NCBI RefSeq assembly: GCF_000308775.1
Contig: NZ_BAGJ01000273.1
Coordinates: 103,096 to 167,095 of the forward strand
DNA length: 64,000 nucleotides
Direction of reading: 5' to 3'
Source: Nocardia testacea NBRC 100365
Lineage (GTDB): Bacteria > Actinomycetota > Actinomycetes > Mycobacteriales > Mycobacteriaceae
Of this stretch, positions 23,725 to 31,467 are shown in pieces. The first letter of the stretch is position 1. Each line of letters opens with the position of its first letter. The notes beneath the pieces are model-generated. The model searched no databases and was not told where the DNA came from. It saw only the letters and a program-made list of their open reading frames with translations. The position numbers and the translations under genes were made by a program.

Positions 23725-24528
23725 ATGAGCACACCCACCGACACCCTCGCCCGTACCGAGACCGCGGTCGCGGTGGACGACCTGACCGTACGGTTCTCCT
23801 CCCCACGCGGCGAGGTCACCGCACTACACGATGTCGGCCTGCATGTCCGTCGCGGCGAATTCGTGTCGATCGTCGGGCCCTCCGGCTGCGGTAAATCGAC
23901 GCTGCTGAAAGTCGTCGCGGGACTGACCGATCCGAGCGGGGGTCGTGTCGAACTCGGCGGAGCACCAGTGCGTGGTCCGCAGCGCGATATCGGCTACGTG
24001 TTCCAGCGCGCCGCGCTGCTGGAATGGCGGACCGTCCGCAGGAACATCCTGCTGCAGGCCGAGATGCGCGGCATGAACAAGCGGGAGGCCGCGGCCGAGT
24101 GCGAGCGTCTCATCGAGATGACCGGACTGGCCGGATTCGAGAACGCCCTGCCGCACGAACTCTCCGGCGGAATGCAGCAGCGGGTTTCGCTGTGCCGGGC
24201 CCTGCTGCACCGGCCGGAAGTGCTGCTGATGGACGAGCCGTTCGGTGCGCTCGACGCGCTGACCAGGGAACGGATGAATGTCGAGCTACATCGGATCTGG
24301 CGGGAAACGGGCACCACGGTACTGCTGGTGACCCATTCGGTGGCCGAGGCCGTATACCTCGCCAACCGGGTGGTCGTGATGAGCCCGCGGCCGGGCAGGA
24401 TCATCGAACTGCTCGACGTCGACCTGCCTCCGCACCGGGAGTACGCCGCGACGATGGAGACGCCGGAGTTCATCACGGTCGCCAACCGGGTCCGGGATCT
24501 GCTCGGCTCGGTGGCGCCGGCCGACTGA
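23725..24528 (+). CDS. ABC transporter ATP-binding protein (SsuB/TauB type)
   Basis: 267-aa ATPase energising the importer. Walker A is GPSGCGKST near residue 52, the Q-loop lies in YVFQRAALLEW, the signature is LSGGMQQR and Walker B is VLLMDEPFGALD, with the switch His in VTHSVAEA. All motifs are intact. ATG 23725 is preferred; a GTG at 23704 overlaps the binding-protein stop but has a poorer context. Third gene of the permease, binding protein, ATPase order. Confidence 0.94.
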   Translation: MSTPTDTLARTETAVAVDDLTVRFSSPRGEVTALHDVGLHVRRGEFVSIVGPSGCGKSTLLKVVAGLTDPSGGRVELGGAPVRGPQRDIGYVFQRAALLEWRTVRRNILLQAEMRGMNKREAAAECERLIEMTGLAGFENALPHELSGGMQQRVSLCRALLHRPEVLLMDEPFGALDALTRERMNVELHRIWRETGTTVLLVTHSVAEAVYLANRVVVMSPRPGRIIELLDVDLPPHREYAATMETPEFITVANRVRDLLGSVAPAD

Positions 24529-24568
24529 TATCCGAACCCCGCCGGCGCAGCGACAGGAGGTCGACCCC

Positions 24569-25711
24569 GTGAGGGTGCTGGTTGCCCCCGACAAGTTCAA
24601 AGGAAGCCTCCCCGCCTCAGAAGTGGCCGATCGGCTGGCGGAGGGCTTGGCGACGGCGGGGGTCGGCAGCCACAGAATGCCGCTGGCCGACGGCGGTGAC
24701 GGCAGCGTCGATGCCGCGGTAGCGGCCGGTTTCACGCCGCATCCGGTGACAGTGGCGGGTGCGGCGGGAAACCCGGGATGCGGGCGGATCGCCGTCGGCG
24801 ACGGTACCGCTGTGGTCGAGGTCGCGAATACCTGCGGCCTCACCACCCTGCCGGACGGCCGGAAGCTGCCACTGGACGCGAGCAGTTTCGGTATGGGACA
24901 GGCCATTTCGGAAGCACTGCGATACCATCCGCGCCGATTGGTTCTCGCTCTCGGCGGTAGTGCCAGTACCGACGGCGGAATGGGACTGCTCGCGGCGCTC
25001 GGCTTCACCTTCGCCGATGAGCGGGGAGTGCTGCTGCGACCGTGCGGACGGAGTGCGGGACGAGTCCACACCGTCGACTCGTCGCGTGCGGCCTGGCCGG
25101 CCGGGGTCGAGATCGTGGTCGCCGGTGATGTCACCAACCCGCTGCTCGGTCCGAACGGTGCGGCGGCGGTGTACGGGCCGCAGAAAGGGGCCACCGCCGC
25201 CGACGTCCGGTTTCTCGACACCGGCCTGAACAATCTCGTCGCGGCATTCGCCCGCAGCGGCTATCCGGACGCGCGGACCGTCGCGACCGCGGCCGGAGCG
25301 GGCAGCGCGGGCGGGATCGGATTCGCCGCGTTACTGCTCGGGGCCACGATCGTGTCCGGTGCCGAGTACTTTCTCGAGCTGCTCGAGTTCGATCGGTACC
25401 TGACCGGTGCCGATCTGGTGATCACCGGGGAGGGAAGTATCGATGAGCAGACCGCGAACGGCAAACTGCCCACGGTGCTGGCCCGCCGTTCCCGCCCCGT
25501 TCCGGTCGTCGCCGTCGCCGGGCGGAGCACACTGTCCCGCGAACAGTGGGAGCCGGCGGGGTTCACGACCGTCTACTCGCTCGGCGATTTCACCGACCGG
25601 GATACCGCCGGTGATCCCGAACTGACCCGGGAGTTACTGATCCGGATCGGCCGGCGGATCGGCCGCACCACGGCCGTGCCGCCCCGGACCCGTTCAGCGC
25701 AGAACCGATGA
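24569..25711 (+). CDS. Glycerate kinase (GlxK/GarK family)
   Basis: 380 aa, the normal length of type 1 glycerate kinases. Diagnostic motifs are VLVAPDKFKGSLPASEVA at the N-terminus, ALGGSASTDGGMG near 130, GAAAVYGPQKGA, and DLVITGEGSIDEQTANGKLP near 280. It phosphorylates D-glycerate and feeds glycolysis. GTG 24569 has AGGAGG upstream. Being 40 bases after the importer ATPase and near sugar-acid enzymes, it may process glycerate released from the imported compound; that link is inference. Confidence 0.94.
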   Translation: MRVLVAPDKFKGSLPASEVADRLAEGLATAGVGSHRMPLADGGDGSVDAAVAAGFTPHPVTVAGAAGNPGCGRIAVGDGTAVVEVANTCGLTTLPDGRKLPLDASSFGMGQAISEALRYHPRRLVLALGGSASTDGGMGLLAALGFTFADERGVLLRPCGRSAGRVHTVDSSRAAWPAGVEIVVAGDVTNPLLGPNGAAAVYGPQKGATAADVRFLDTGLNNLVAAFARSGYPDARTVATAAGAGSAGGIGFAALLLGATIVSGAEYFLELLEFDRYLTGADLVITGEGSIDEQTANGKLPTVLARRSRPVPVVAVAGRSTLSREQWEPAGFTTVYSLGDFTDRDTAGDPELTRELLIRIGRRIGRTTAVPPRTRSAQNR

Positions 25712-25810
25712 ATACCTCTGTCGCCCAAGCTGATACGTGGCAGGACGGGTGGTGACCGTGCCGGTTCGGTCGCCGTCCGTGCCCGTGGGTCGCGGCTGCT
25801 GCCGGTCCGG

Positions 25811-28366
25811 CTAGCGGCGGCGTGGGGCCGGGCGAGTGCGGGCCGGTTTGCGCCTGGCTTCCTCGGCCACCTCGTCGCGCCGGTCCGGCGGTACGAGGGA
25901 GCGGATATCGTCGCGGGAGCCGATCATCAATTTGCTCAGTACGGCGGCCATCTGTGCGTCGACCGTCTTGTAGGAGCTGCCCCGGCGCGCGGCGATCGCG
26001 GTATTGGTCCAACCCGCCGCGGCGAGGACGGCCACTTCCTGTTCGGCCGTCGACAGTCCCTGCCAGGGTGAGGGCCGCTCGCGCCGCACCGGGTGCTCGA
26101 CGGGTAGCCGATCCATCGAGAGGTTTCCCAGCGCCAGCTGCACCACCTCACCGAGCTCGGGCCGCAGCAGCGCGCCCTCGCGTTCGGCTTCCTCGAACGC
26201 GGTCCGGCCCAGCACCGAACGTGCGGTTTCGGCGGCGCGGTCGGTCTCGTCGGCGAACGGGCCGAGATTGGCGATGTCGACACCGAGCCCGCGGCGTAGT
26301 GTGGCGCTTCCGCCGAGCAGCCGCGCGATATCGCGCGCCCGCGCCTTCGCGGCATCGGAGTGCCGGTCCTCGCCGGCGTCGAGTATGCGTGCCGAGATCC
26401 AGGCCTGGATGTGGACGCCCCATACCGCGCCCCAGCGGTCGCGCATGGCGAGCTGTTGCGCCAGTGTGGTCCGTCCCAGCAGGAGCGCTTCGTTCGGATC
26501 ACCGTGTTTGCTCAGGGTGATCGCCTGGGCCAATCCGGCCCAGGACGCCGCCCACTGCGCACCGGAGTGCTCCGCGTTGTCCATATGACGCCGGCAGGTT
26601 TCCAGCGCCTGTTCGCTCGTGGCGTAGAAAGCCGTGGTAAGAGCTTCGAACAGCTCACTCATCGCCGCACCGCCCGCTTCTCCCTCGGCGGTGAACCGCT
26701 GCCGCGCGCGGGCCAGCACCGGAATGGCATGGAGATCACGATGAGTGAGCATCAGCTCGGCACCCCGGGCGAACTCGACCTCGGCGGGCAACCCGAGATC
26801 CCGGTCGGACTGCTCGCGCCAGCCGGGGTCGGCCCCGCAGAGCGCGACGCATTCGTCGAGGATCCGGGCGGCGTCCCGATGCAACCCCTGGCACATACTG
26901 ACCCAGGCGATCAGCGACATCGCCCGGACCTGCAACGGCACCGGCCGGGGCTCGAGGGCCCAGGTGGCGGCGAGCGTGCGCTCGGCCCACCGGCGCGATT
27001 CGCGCAGCGAGCCGGTGAAGAAGGGGATGCGCACTGCGATCAGCCCGGCGGCGATCTCCAGTCCGACCACGGCCTCCTCCGGCGAGGCGATACTGCCCTC
27101 CACGGCACACAGCAGATTGCCCCAGGCCGCCCGCGCCCAGTCCAGCAGATCCTGCTCGTCGGGGCCGAACCATCCGGCTCGCGCGGCGGCGACCTTGTCC
27201 CGGTAGTACCGGCGGTGCCGGCGAGCCAGCCGGTCGGCTTCCTCGCCGTTCTCCCCGATCCGCTGCTGGGCGAAGACCCGGATGGTCTCCGGTAGCGAAT
27301 AGCGCACGGAGGACGTGGTCAGGTGGACCGAAACCAGGGATTGGTCGACCAGTCGGTCGAGCAGGCCTTCGATCTCGGCTCGGGCCAATCCGTGCGCGCT
27401 CACCGGTTCGTCATCGGCGCAGACCGCTTCGATGGCCTCCAGTTCCGCGCCGGCGTCCTGGCCGGGAGTATCGGTGTTGTCGGGGTCGGCGTCGTAGCCG
27501 GCCGCGAACACCGACAGGCGGTCGAACAGGAGCCGCTCCTTGTCGCGGCAGAGATCGTAGGACCAGGCGATGACATCGCGAATGCTCTGGTGCCGGCTGT
27601 CCGCGCCGACCCGGGGGCCGTGCTGCCAGCCCAGCCGTCGGTCTCCGGCTTCGCCACTGAGGTCACGCAGGATCATCGGCAGTGGCCGGCGCGACAGCCG
27701 CGCGGCCGCCAGCCGGATATAGAGGGGGTGATTGTGCACGTGCCGGCAGATCGCCGCCGCCTGATCGGTCTCGCTGTCGGTGAGCGTGTATCCGACCAGC
27801 CCCGCGCGGGCGCGGAAGAGCGTCAGCGCTTGTTTCTGCGACAGCGCGGGAACCGGGATCAATTGCTCGTCCACCCACCCGATCGCCTCCCGGCTGGTGG
27901 CCAGCACAGTGAGCCCGGGCGCCGCGTCCAGCAGGTCGGCGATCACTCCTCCCGCACCGTCGAGCACGTGCTCGCAATTGTCCATCACCAGAATCGTCTG
28001 CCGATTCCGCCCGGGTGCGTCGCGGCGGCCCAGTGTGTCCAGTACCGCGTCCCACGCCGACCTCCCGGAGAAGTCGGCTTCGATCACCGAGCCCGCGACC
28101 TGTTCCTCGACCGCCGCCGCATCGGCGCCCCGGGGCAGCACCGCCAATCGCACCCAGTGCACCGGGACCCGCCGCGCCTTGTGGAACCGGTGGACGGCCT
28201 CGGTCGCCAAGCGGGTCTTGCCGATGCCGCCGGCGCCGATCAGTGTCACCAGGCGGGTCCCGCCCAGCAATGCCATACCGATCTTTTCCAGTTCCCCCTC
28301 CCGGCCCACGAAGTCGCTGGCAGCCGCGAGTGGCGGCCCCGGAGCAGCAGCACGTCCTGGCGACAT
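25811..28366 (-). CDS. LuxR-family regulator with N-terminal NTPase and helical repeat region
   Basis: About 851 aa. Residues 17-330 form an AAA/NB-ARC-like ATPase (DFVGREGELEKIG, Walker A LIGAGGIGKTRLA near 42-54, Walker B ILVMDNCEHVLDG near 135). A long alpha-helical repeat region follows, then a C-terminal LuxR helix-turn-helix (LSTAEQEVAVLAAAGWTNTAI ending near 800) with a basic tail. Such proteins switch transcription in response to an unknown ligand. An open frame continues upstream to 28636, but MSPGR at 28366 directly precedes the ATPase core and has TATTCT 8 bases upstream, so a leaderless transcript is plausible. The start is uncertain. Confidence 0.85.
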   Translation of the reverse strand: MSPGRAAAPGPPLAAASDFVGREGELEKIGMALLGGTRLVTLIGAGGIGKTRLATEAVHRFHKARRVPVHWVRLAVLPRGADAAAVEEQVAGSVIEADFSGRSAWDAVLDTLGRRDAPGRNRQTILVMDNCEHVLDGAGGVIADLLDAAPGLTVLATSREAIGWVDEQLIPVPALSQKQALTLFRARAGLVGYTLTDSETDQAAAICRHVHNHPLYIRLAAARLSRRPLPMILRDLSGEAGDRRLGWQHGPRVGADSRHQSIRDVIAWSYDLCRDKERLLFDRLSVFAAGYDADPDNTDTPGQDAGAELEAIEAVCADDEPVSAHGLARAEIEGLLDRLVDQSLVSVHLTTSSVRYSLPETIRVFAQQRIGENGEEADRLARRHRRYYRDKVAAARAGWFGPDEQDLLDWARAAWGNLLCAVEGSIASPEEAVVGLEIAAGLIAVRIPFFTGSLRESRRWAERTLAATWALEPRPVPLQVRAMSLIAWVSMCQGLHRDAARILDECVALCGADPGWREQSDRDLGLPAEVEFARGAELMLTHRDLHAIPVLARARQRFTAEGEAGGAAMSELFEALTTAFYATSEQALETCRRHMDNAEHSGAQWAASWAGLAQAITLSKHGDPNEALLLGRTTLAQQLAMRDRWGAVWGVHIQAWISARILDAGEDRHSDAAKARARDIARLLGGSATLRRGLGVDIANLGPFADETDRAAETARSVLGRTAFEEAEREGALLRPELGEVVQLALGNLSMDRLPVEHPVRRERPSPWQGLSTAEQEVAVLAAAGWTNTAIAARRGSSYKTVDAQMAAVLSKLMIGSRDDIRSLVPPDRRDEVAEEARRKPARTRPAPRRR

Positions 28367-28925
28367 AGCAATGCAGAATAGTCGAAATGAAAGGTGCAGG
28401 GACCGCCACCGTTCCGGGCCCGTGGTCATCGGGACAACGGTCCGTGCCGGGCCACAGCGTGCGGGCCGGGCGCCCGCGAACCCGGCGCCTCCGCGCCGGC
28501 ACCGGGCCCTCCCCGGCGGCCGGACCGGCCCGGGCCCGTGCTCGGCGACCGATATCGCCCGGAGAAGCCTCTGCGCTGGTGACAGCGCAGTTCGCGGGTC
28601 GGACGTGCACAGCACCCGGGAACGAAAAACCTCCACTCACCCGATGCGAGATCTCTACCTACGCGACGACTGTTGAGGCACCGGTGCGGTGCGGATGGCG
28701 ATACGGACTTCTGCACCGTGTGGTGCCGGTGGGAGACGATGACGGCCTCGCCGGTCCGCAGCGTTCGCGGACGCGGGGCGGGCAATGATGCCCGGCGGGT
28801 CGAGATCGTCGACCGGATATGCGGTGTACGAGTGCCGGGCCCACTGTGCGGGCGCGGCCGCGACGATTACAACCGGCCGAGGGAGTCGAGTGTCTCCGGG
28901 GCCATCGATCCGGAACGGGTTGGAT
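28367..28925. other. Intergenic stretch with a GNRA-type hairpin
   Basis: No convincing gene. At 28571-28590 CTGCGCTG and CAGCGCAG form a perfect 8-bp stem around GTGA, which would be a GNRA tetraloop in plus-strand RNA. Candidate -10 TATTCT for the minus-strand regulator lies at 28374-28379. Otherwise I see only GC-rich sequence without clear signals. Confidence 0.4.
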
Positions 28926-29237
28926 ATGACTGCACTACCGCCTCTGGCCTACGGGTATCTGCGCGACGACATGATCGGCGGCAGCGACGGAGCCACGGCA
29001 GAAACGACCTTGCGCGCTGCGGCGACGGCATTGGGATACGACCTCGGCACGGTCTTCCACGAGCCCCCGTCCCCGGACGCAATCCTGCCACCGGTATTCA
29101 TCGATCTCGTCCAGGAGTGCAGGCGAGCCGCGGCGCATTCGGTGATCACGCTGCCCGGCCACCTGTCGTGCGGTTCGGTGTGCAGTATGGTCCTGCGGGC
29201 GCGTGCCGAGGTGGTCGTCCACGAAGTCGAACACTGA
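28926..29237 (+). CDS. Small resolvase-fold-like protein without catalytic serine
   Basis: 103 aa. The start LAYGYLRDDMIGG, the helix TLRAAATALGYDLGTVF and the segment AAAHSVITLPGHLSCGS follow the order of the N-terminal domain of serine recombinases (AxYxRVS, a helix, then a strand ending in a loop). At the serine position the protein has Asp (YLRDD), and there is no DNA-binding domain, so recombination activity is very unlikely. Short proteins of this kind are frequent in Nocardia-type genomes; their function is not known to me. ATG 28926 is the only sensible start. Confidence 0.65.
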   Translation: MTALPPLAYGYLRDDMIGGSDGATAETTLRAAATALGYDLGTVFHEPPSPDAILPPVFIDLVQECRRAAAHSVITLPGHLSCGSVCSMVLRARAEVVVHEVEH

Positions 29238-29478
29238 GACCGGCGCGGTCGCCTCATCCGCGCTGACCGGGGGCTTCGGGTGTCCGCGTCGGTGCGCCAC
29301 GAAGGACGGGGCGCCCTCTCTCCCGAGTGCGTTCGGAGTGGGCCGCGGCCCTGCTGCCGCGTCGCGGTCCCATCCCGGCATCCGGGGGCGGTCGTTGCTC
29401 GCTCCCGTTGATCGGGAAGGTCCGGATCGCGGCCCATCGGGTGTGCCTACGGTGTGAGTCGCACCACCGCCCCGGGCG

Positions 29479-29503
29479 GGACCGGGCGGGTCACGCCCGG
29501 TCC
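29479..29503. terminator. GC hairpin before the phosphatase gene
   Basis: GGACCGGGCG and CGCCCGGTCC form a perfect 10-bp stem with a 5-base loop in the 348-base gap between the resolvase-like gene and the phosphatase. No T-run follows. It may end transcription of the upstream gene or lie in the phosphatase leader. The rest of the gap shows no gene. Confidence 0.4.
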
Positions 29504-29585
29504 GGCGGCCCAGGGCAGTGCGCTGCGCCGTCCGTTGCCGGAACCCTTCGGGCCGGCTCGGTTCCCGTTCGAAAGGAATCTCCCG

Positions 29586-30503
29586 GTGACGTTCTCTCGT
29601 GCCACGCGCGGTGTCCTGGCCACCTCCGCCGCTGTCCTCCTCGGTGTCGTGCCTCTTACGACCGCCCCGGCGCCGGCCGGCCCCGTGGCTCCGGTCCTGC
29701 AGGCGCCCGGAACGGCGGAGCGGGCGCTGGGTCTGGTGCATGCGCCCAATGCCCGCGATATCGGCGGCTACCCGATGCAGGGTGGGAACAAGGTGCGGTT
29801 CGGCGTGGTCTACCGCGCCGACGCCCTCGCGAAATTGGATTCCGGCGAACAGCAGAAGCTGGTGGATCTGGGTATCACCCGGGTGATCGACTTCCGCAGC
29901 CCCACCGAGGTGTCCCAGGGGCAGGATCGGCTTCCGGCGGGGATAGGGCGTACCGAATACCCGGTGTACGACACGCAGAACGATCTCTACGTGATGATGA
30001 ACGAGCTCATAGCCGGCGGTCCCCGGGCGCAGCAGGCGGCACTCGGCGACGGTAAGGGCGCCGAGTACATGCGGAACTACTATCGCTGGCTGGTCACCGA
30101 CGCGACCGCACGTACCCGGTTCGCGGCGGCGCTGCGGGATATCGCCACGGAGCCGGGCGCGGTCCTGTACCACTGCACCGCCGGAAAGGACCGCACCGGT
30201 TGGATGACCGCGATCCTGATGTCGGTGCTCGGCGTACCCAAGGGGCAGATCTACCAGGACTATCTGGAATCCGGCGACAACCTGGCCGCCGGGAACAAAG
30301 CGCTGATGGATGCGCTGGTGCGGCAAGGGCTGGTCGAGGACCCGGCGCTGTGGGAGCCGGTTCTCGGCGTACAGCGGGACTTCCTGGACGCCGCGTTCGA
30401 TCAGGTGCGGCAATCCTTCGGCTCGATGGACAACTTCCTCAGGAACGGACTCGGCGCCGACGACGCCACCCTCGAGGCGCTGCGAACCAAACTGGCGGGC
30501 TGA
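29586..30503 (+). CDS. Exported tyrosine-protein phosphatase
   Basis: 305 aa. GTG 29586 with AAAGGA upstream gives an N-terminal signal peptide (RATRG, hydrophobic LATSAAVLLGVVPL, then Ala/Pro-rich cleavage region near 28-33). The catalytic P-loop is HCTAGKDRTG with nucleophile C197 and R203. NARDIGGYP near residue 54 and VIDFRSPTE near 100 are typical of the PtpB-like family that includes secreted mycobacterial phosphatases. It would dephosphorylate protein tyrosine or phosphoinositides outside the membrane. No kinase is adjacent. Confidence 0.92.
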   Translation: MTFSRATRGVLATSAAVLLGVVPLTTAPAPAGPVAPVLQAPGTAERALGLVHAPNARDIGGYPMQGGNKVRFGVVYRADALAKLDSGEQQKLVDLGITRVIDFRSPTEVSQGQDRLPAGIGRTEYPVYDTQNDLYVMMNELIAGGPRAQQAALGDGKGAEYMRNYYRWLVTDATARTRFAAALRDIATEPGAVLYHCTAGKDRTGWMTAILMSVLGVPKGQIYQDYLESGDNLAAGNKALMDALVRQGLVEDPALWEPVLGVQRDFLDAAFDQVRQSFGSMDNFLRNGLGADDATLEALRTKLAG

Positions 30504-30595
30504 ACGCAGGCAACCGCGGCGTGATAGCTACGCGCCTTCGTCCAGGAGGAAGCGCATCTCCGATCGGCCGATCTGCCGCAGTTCGTCGCGGCTGC

Positions 30596-30626
30596 GCCCG
30601 GCTGCCGCCCTTGCGCGGCAGCCGGG
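30596..30626. terminator. 13-bp perfect hairpin between phosphatase and Nudix genes
   Basis: GCCCGGCTGCCGC pairs with GCGGCAGCCGGGC around a short loop, 93 bases after the phosphatase stop and 56 bases before the Nudix start. A T-run is absent. Likely terminator of the phosphatase transcript, or an element in the Nudix leader. Confidence 0.5.
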
Positions 30627-30681
30627 CCGCATTCTCGGGGCGTTCCCCTTACTCGAGGTGCGGTCCTGCACACTGGGCGTT

Positions 30682-31152
30682 GTGAAGTACAGCGCCGGAG
30701 TCCTGCTGTTTCGCCGCGATCCCGAGATCCGAGTACTGCTGGGGCATATGGGCGGGCCGCTGTGGGCTCGTAAGGACACGGGGGCGTGGTCGATCCCGAA
30801 GGGGGAGTACGAGCCGGAGAACGAGGATGCCCGCGCCGCCGCGGGGCGTGAATTCCGCGAGGAGCTGGGATCACCGGTGCCCGCCGGCGAGTGGATCGCG
30901 TTGGGCGAAGTCCGATACGGCAAGAAGCAGCTCGTGGTGTGGGCGATCGAGGGTGAACTCGATCCGGCACAGGTGGTGCCGGGCACCTTCGAGATGCAGT
31001 GGCCGCCACGCTCGGGCGAGTACCGGAATTTCCCCGAAGTCGATCGGGTCGAATGGTTCGAAACGGCCACCGCGCACGACAAGCTGGTCGCCGGGCAGCG
31101 ACCGTTGCTGGAGCGACTCACCGAGCGACTTCGCGAGGCCGGACACCGGTGA
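30682..31152 (+). CDS. Nudix hydrolase
   Basis: 156 aa. The Nudix helix is recognisable as GEYEPENEDARAAAGREFREELG near residues 40-62; it holds REFREELG but has one extra residue before the first conserved Glu compared with Gx5Ex7REUxEExGU. The N-terminus KYSAGVLLFRR and DTGAWSIPKGE agree with the NUDIX group that hydrolyses (di)nucleoside polyphosphates or acts as a housecleaning phosphatase. GTG 30682 is the likely start because homology begins immediately after it. Stand-alone gene. Confidence 0.88.
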   Translation: MKYSAGVLLFRRDPEIRVLLGHMGGPLWARKDTGAWSIPKGEYEPENEDARAAAGREFREELGSPVPAGEWIALGEVRYGKKQLVVWAIEGELDPAQVVPGTFEMQWPPRSGEYRNFPEVDRVEWFETATAHDKLVAGQRPLLERLTERLREAGHR

Positions 31153-31213
31153 ACCGAAGTTCATCACCCGGCCGCGGTGGTAGCCGTATCCGAAGCGGCG
31201 TGCGCGGGTGTCG

Positions 31214-31381
31214 CTAACGGAGTTGATTGCGCAGTTCGGCCGGCAGGTCGGCGGCAGCCTCTCGGAGGGCCTCGGTGAACTGCCGCCGGAGTGGTTCGTC
31301 CGCTGTCTCCTCCCGCTGTACGAGAACGGTAGTGCGGTGTGCGGCCGGGTGATCTATTCGGACGAGGGCGATCCCGGAGGG
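31214..31381 (-). pseudogene. Possible C-terminal remnant of a LysR-type regulator
   Basis: On the minus strand, IALVRIDHPAAHRTTVLVQR followed by a helix (FTEALREAAADLPAEL) and a stop resembles the last strand and helix of LysR effector domains. Only about 55 residues are present and no DNA-binding domain lies upstream, where the S9 peptidase begins instead. Homology is weak, so an unrelated short ORF is possible. Confidence 0.35.
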
Positions 31382-31467
31382 TATCGCGGGTGAGCGATAT
31401 CCGGCTTGAGCGTGCCGTAACGGCACAGTGTCTGATTGCTGTTGTCACCAACGAGTAGGAGCAGTCC

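Noticed and set aside
30528..30610. Minus-strand peptide end (SRDELRQIGRSEMRFLLDEGA) before the Nudix gene
   Set aside because: It looks protein-like for about 25 residues but is too short to assign and overlaps a strong hairpin.
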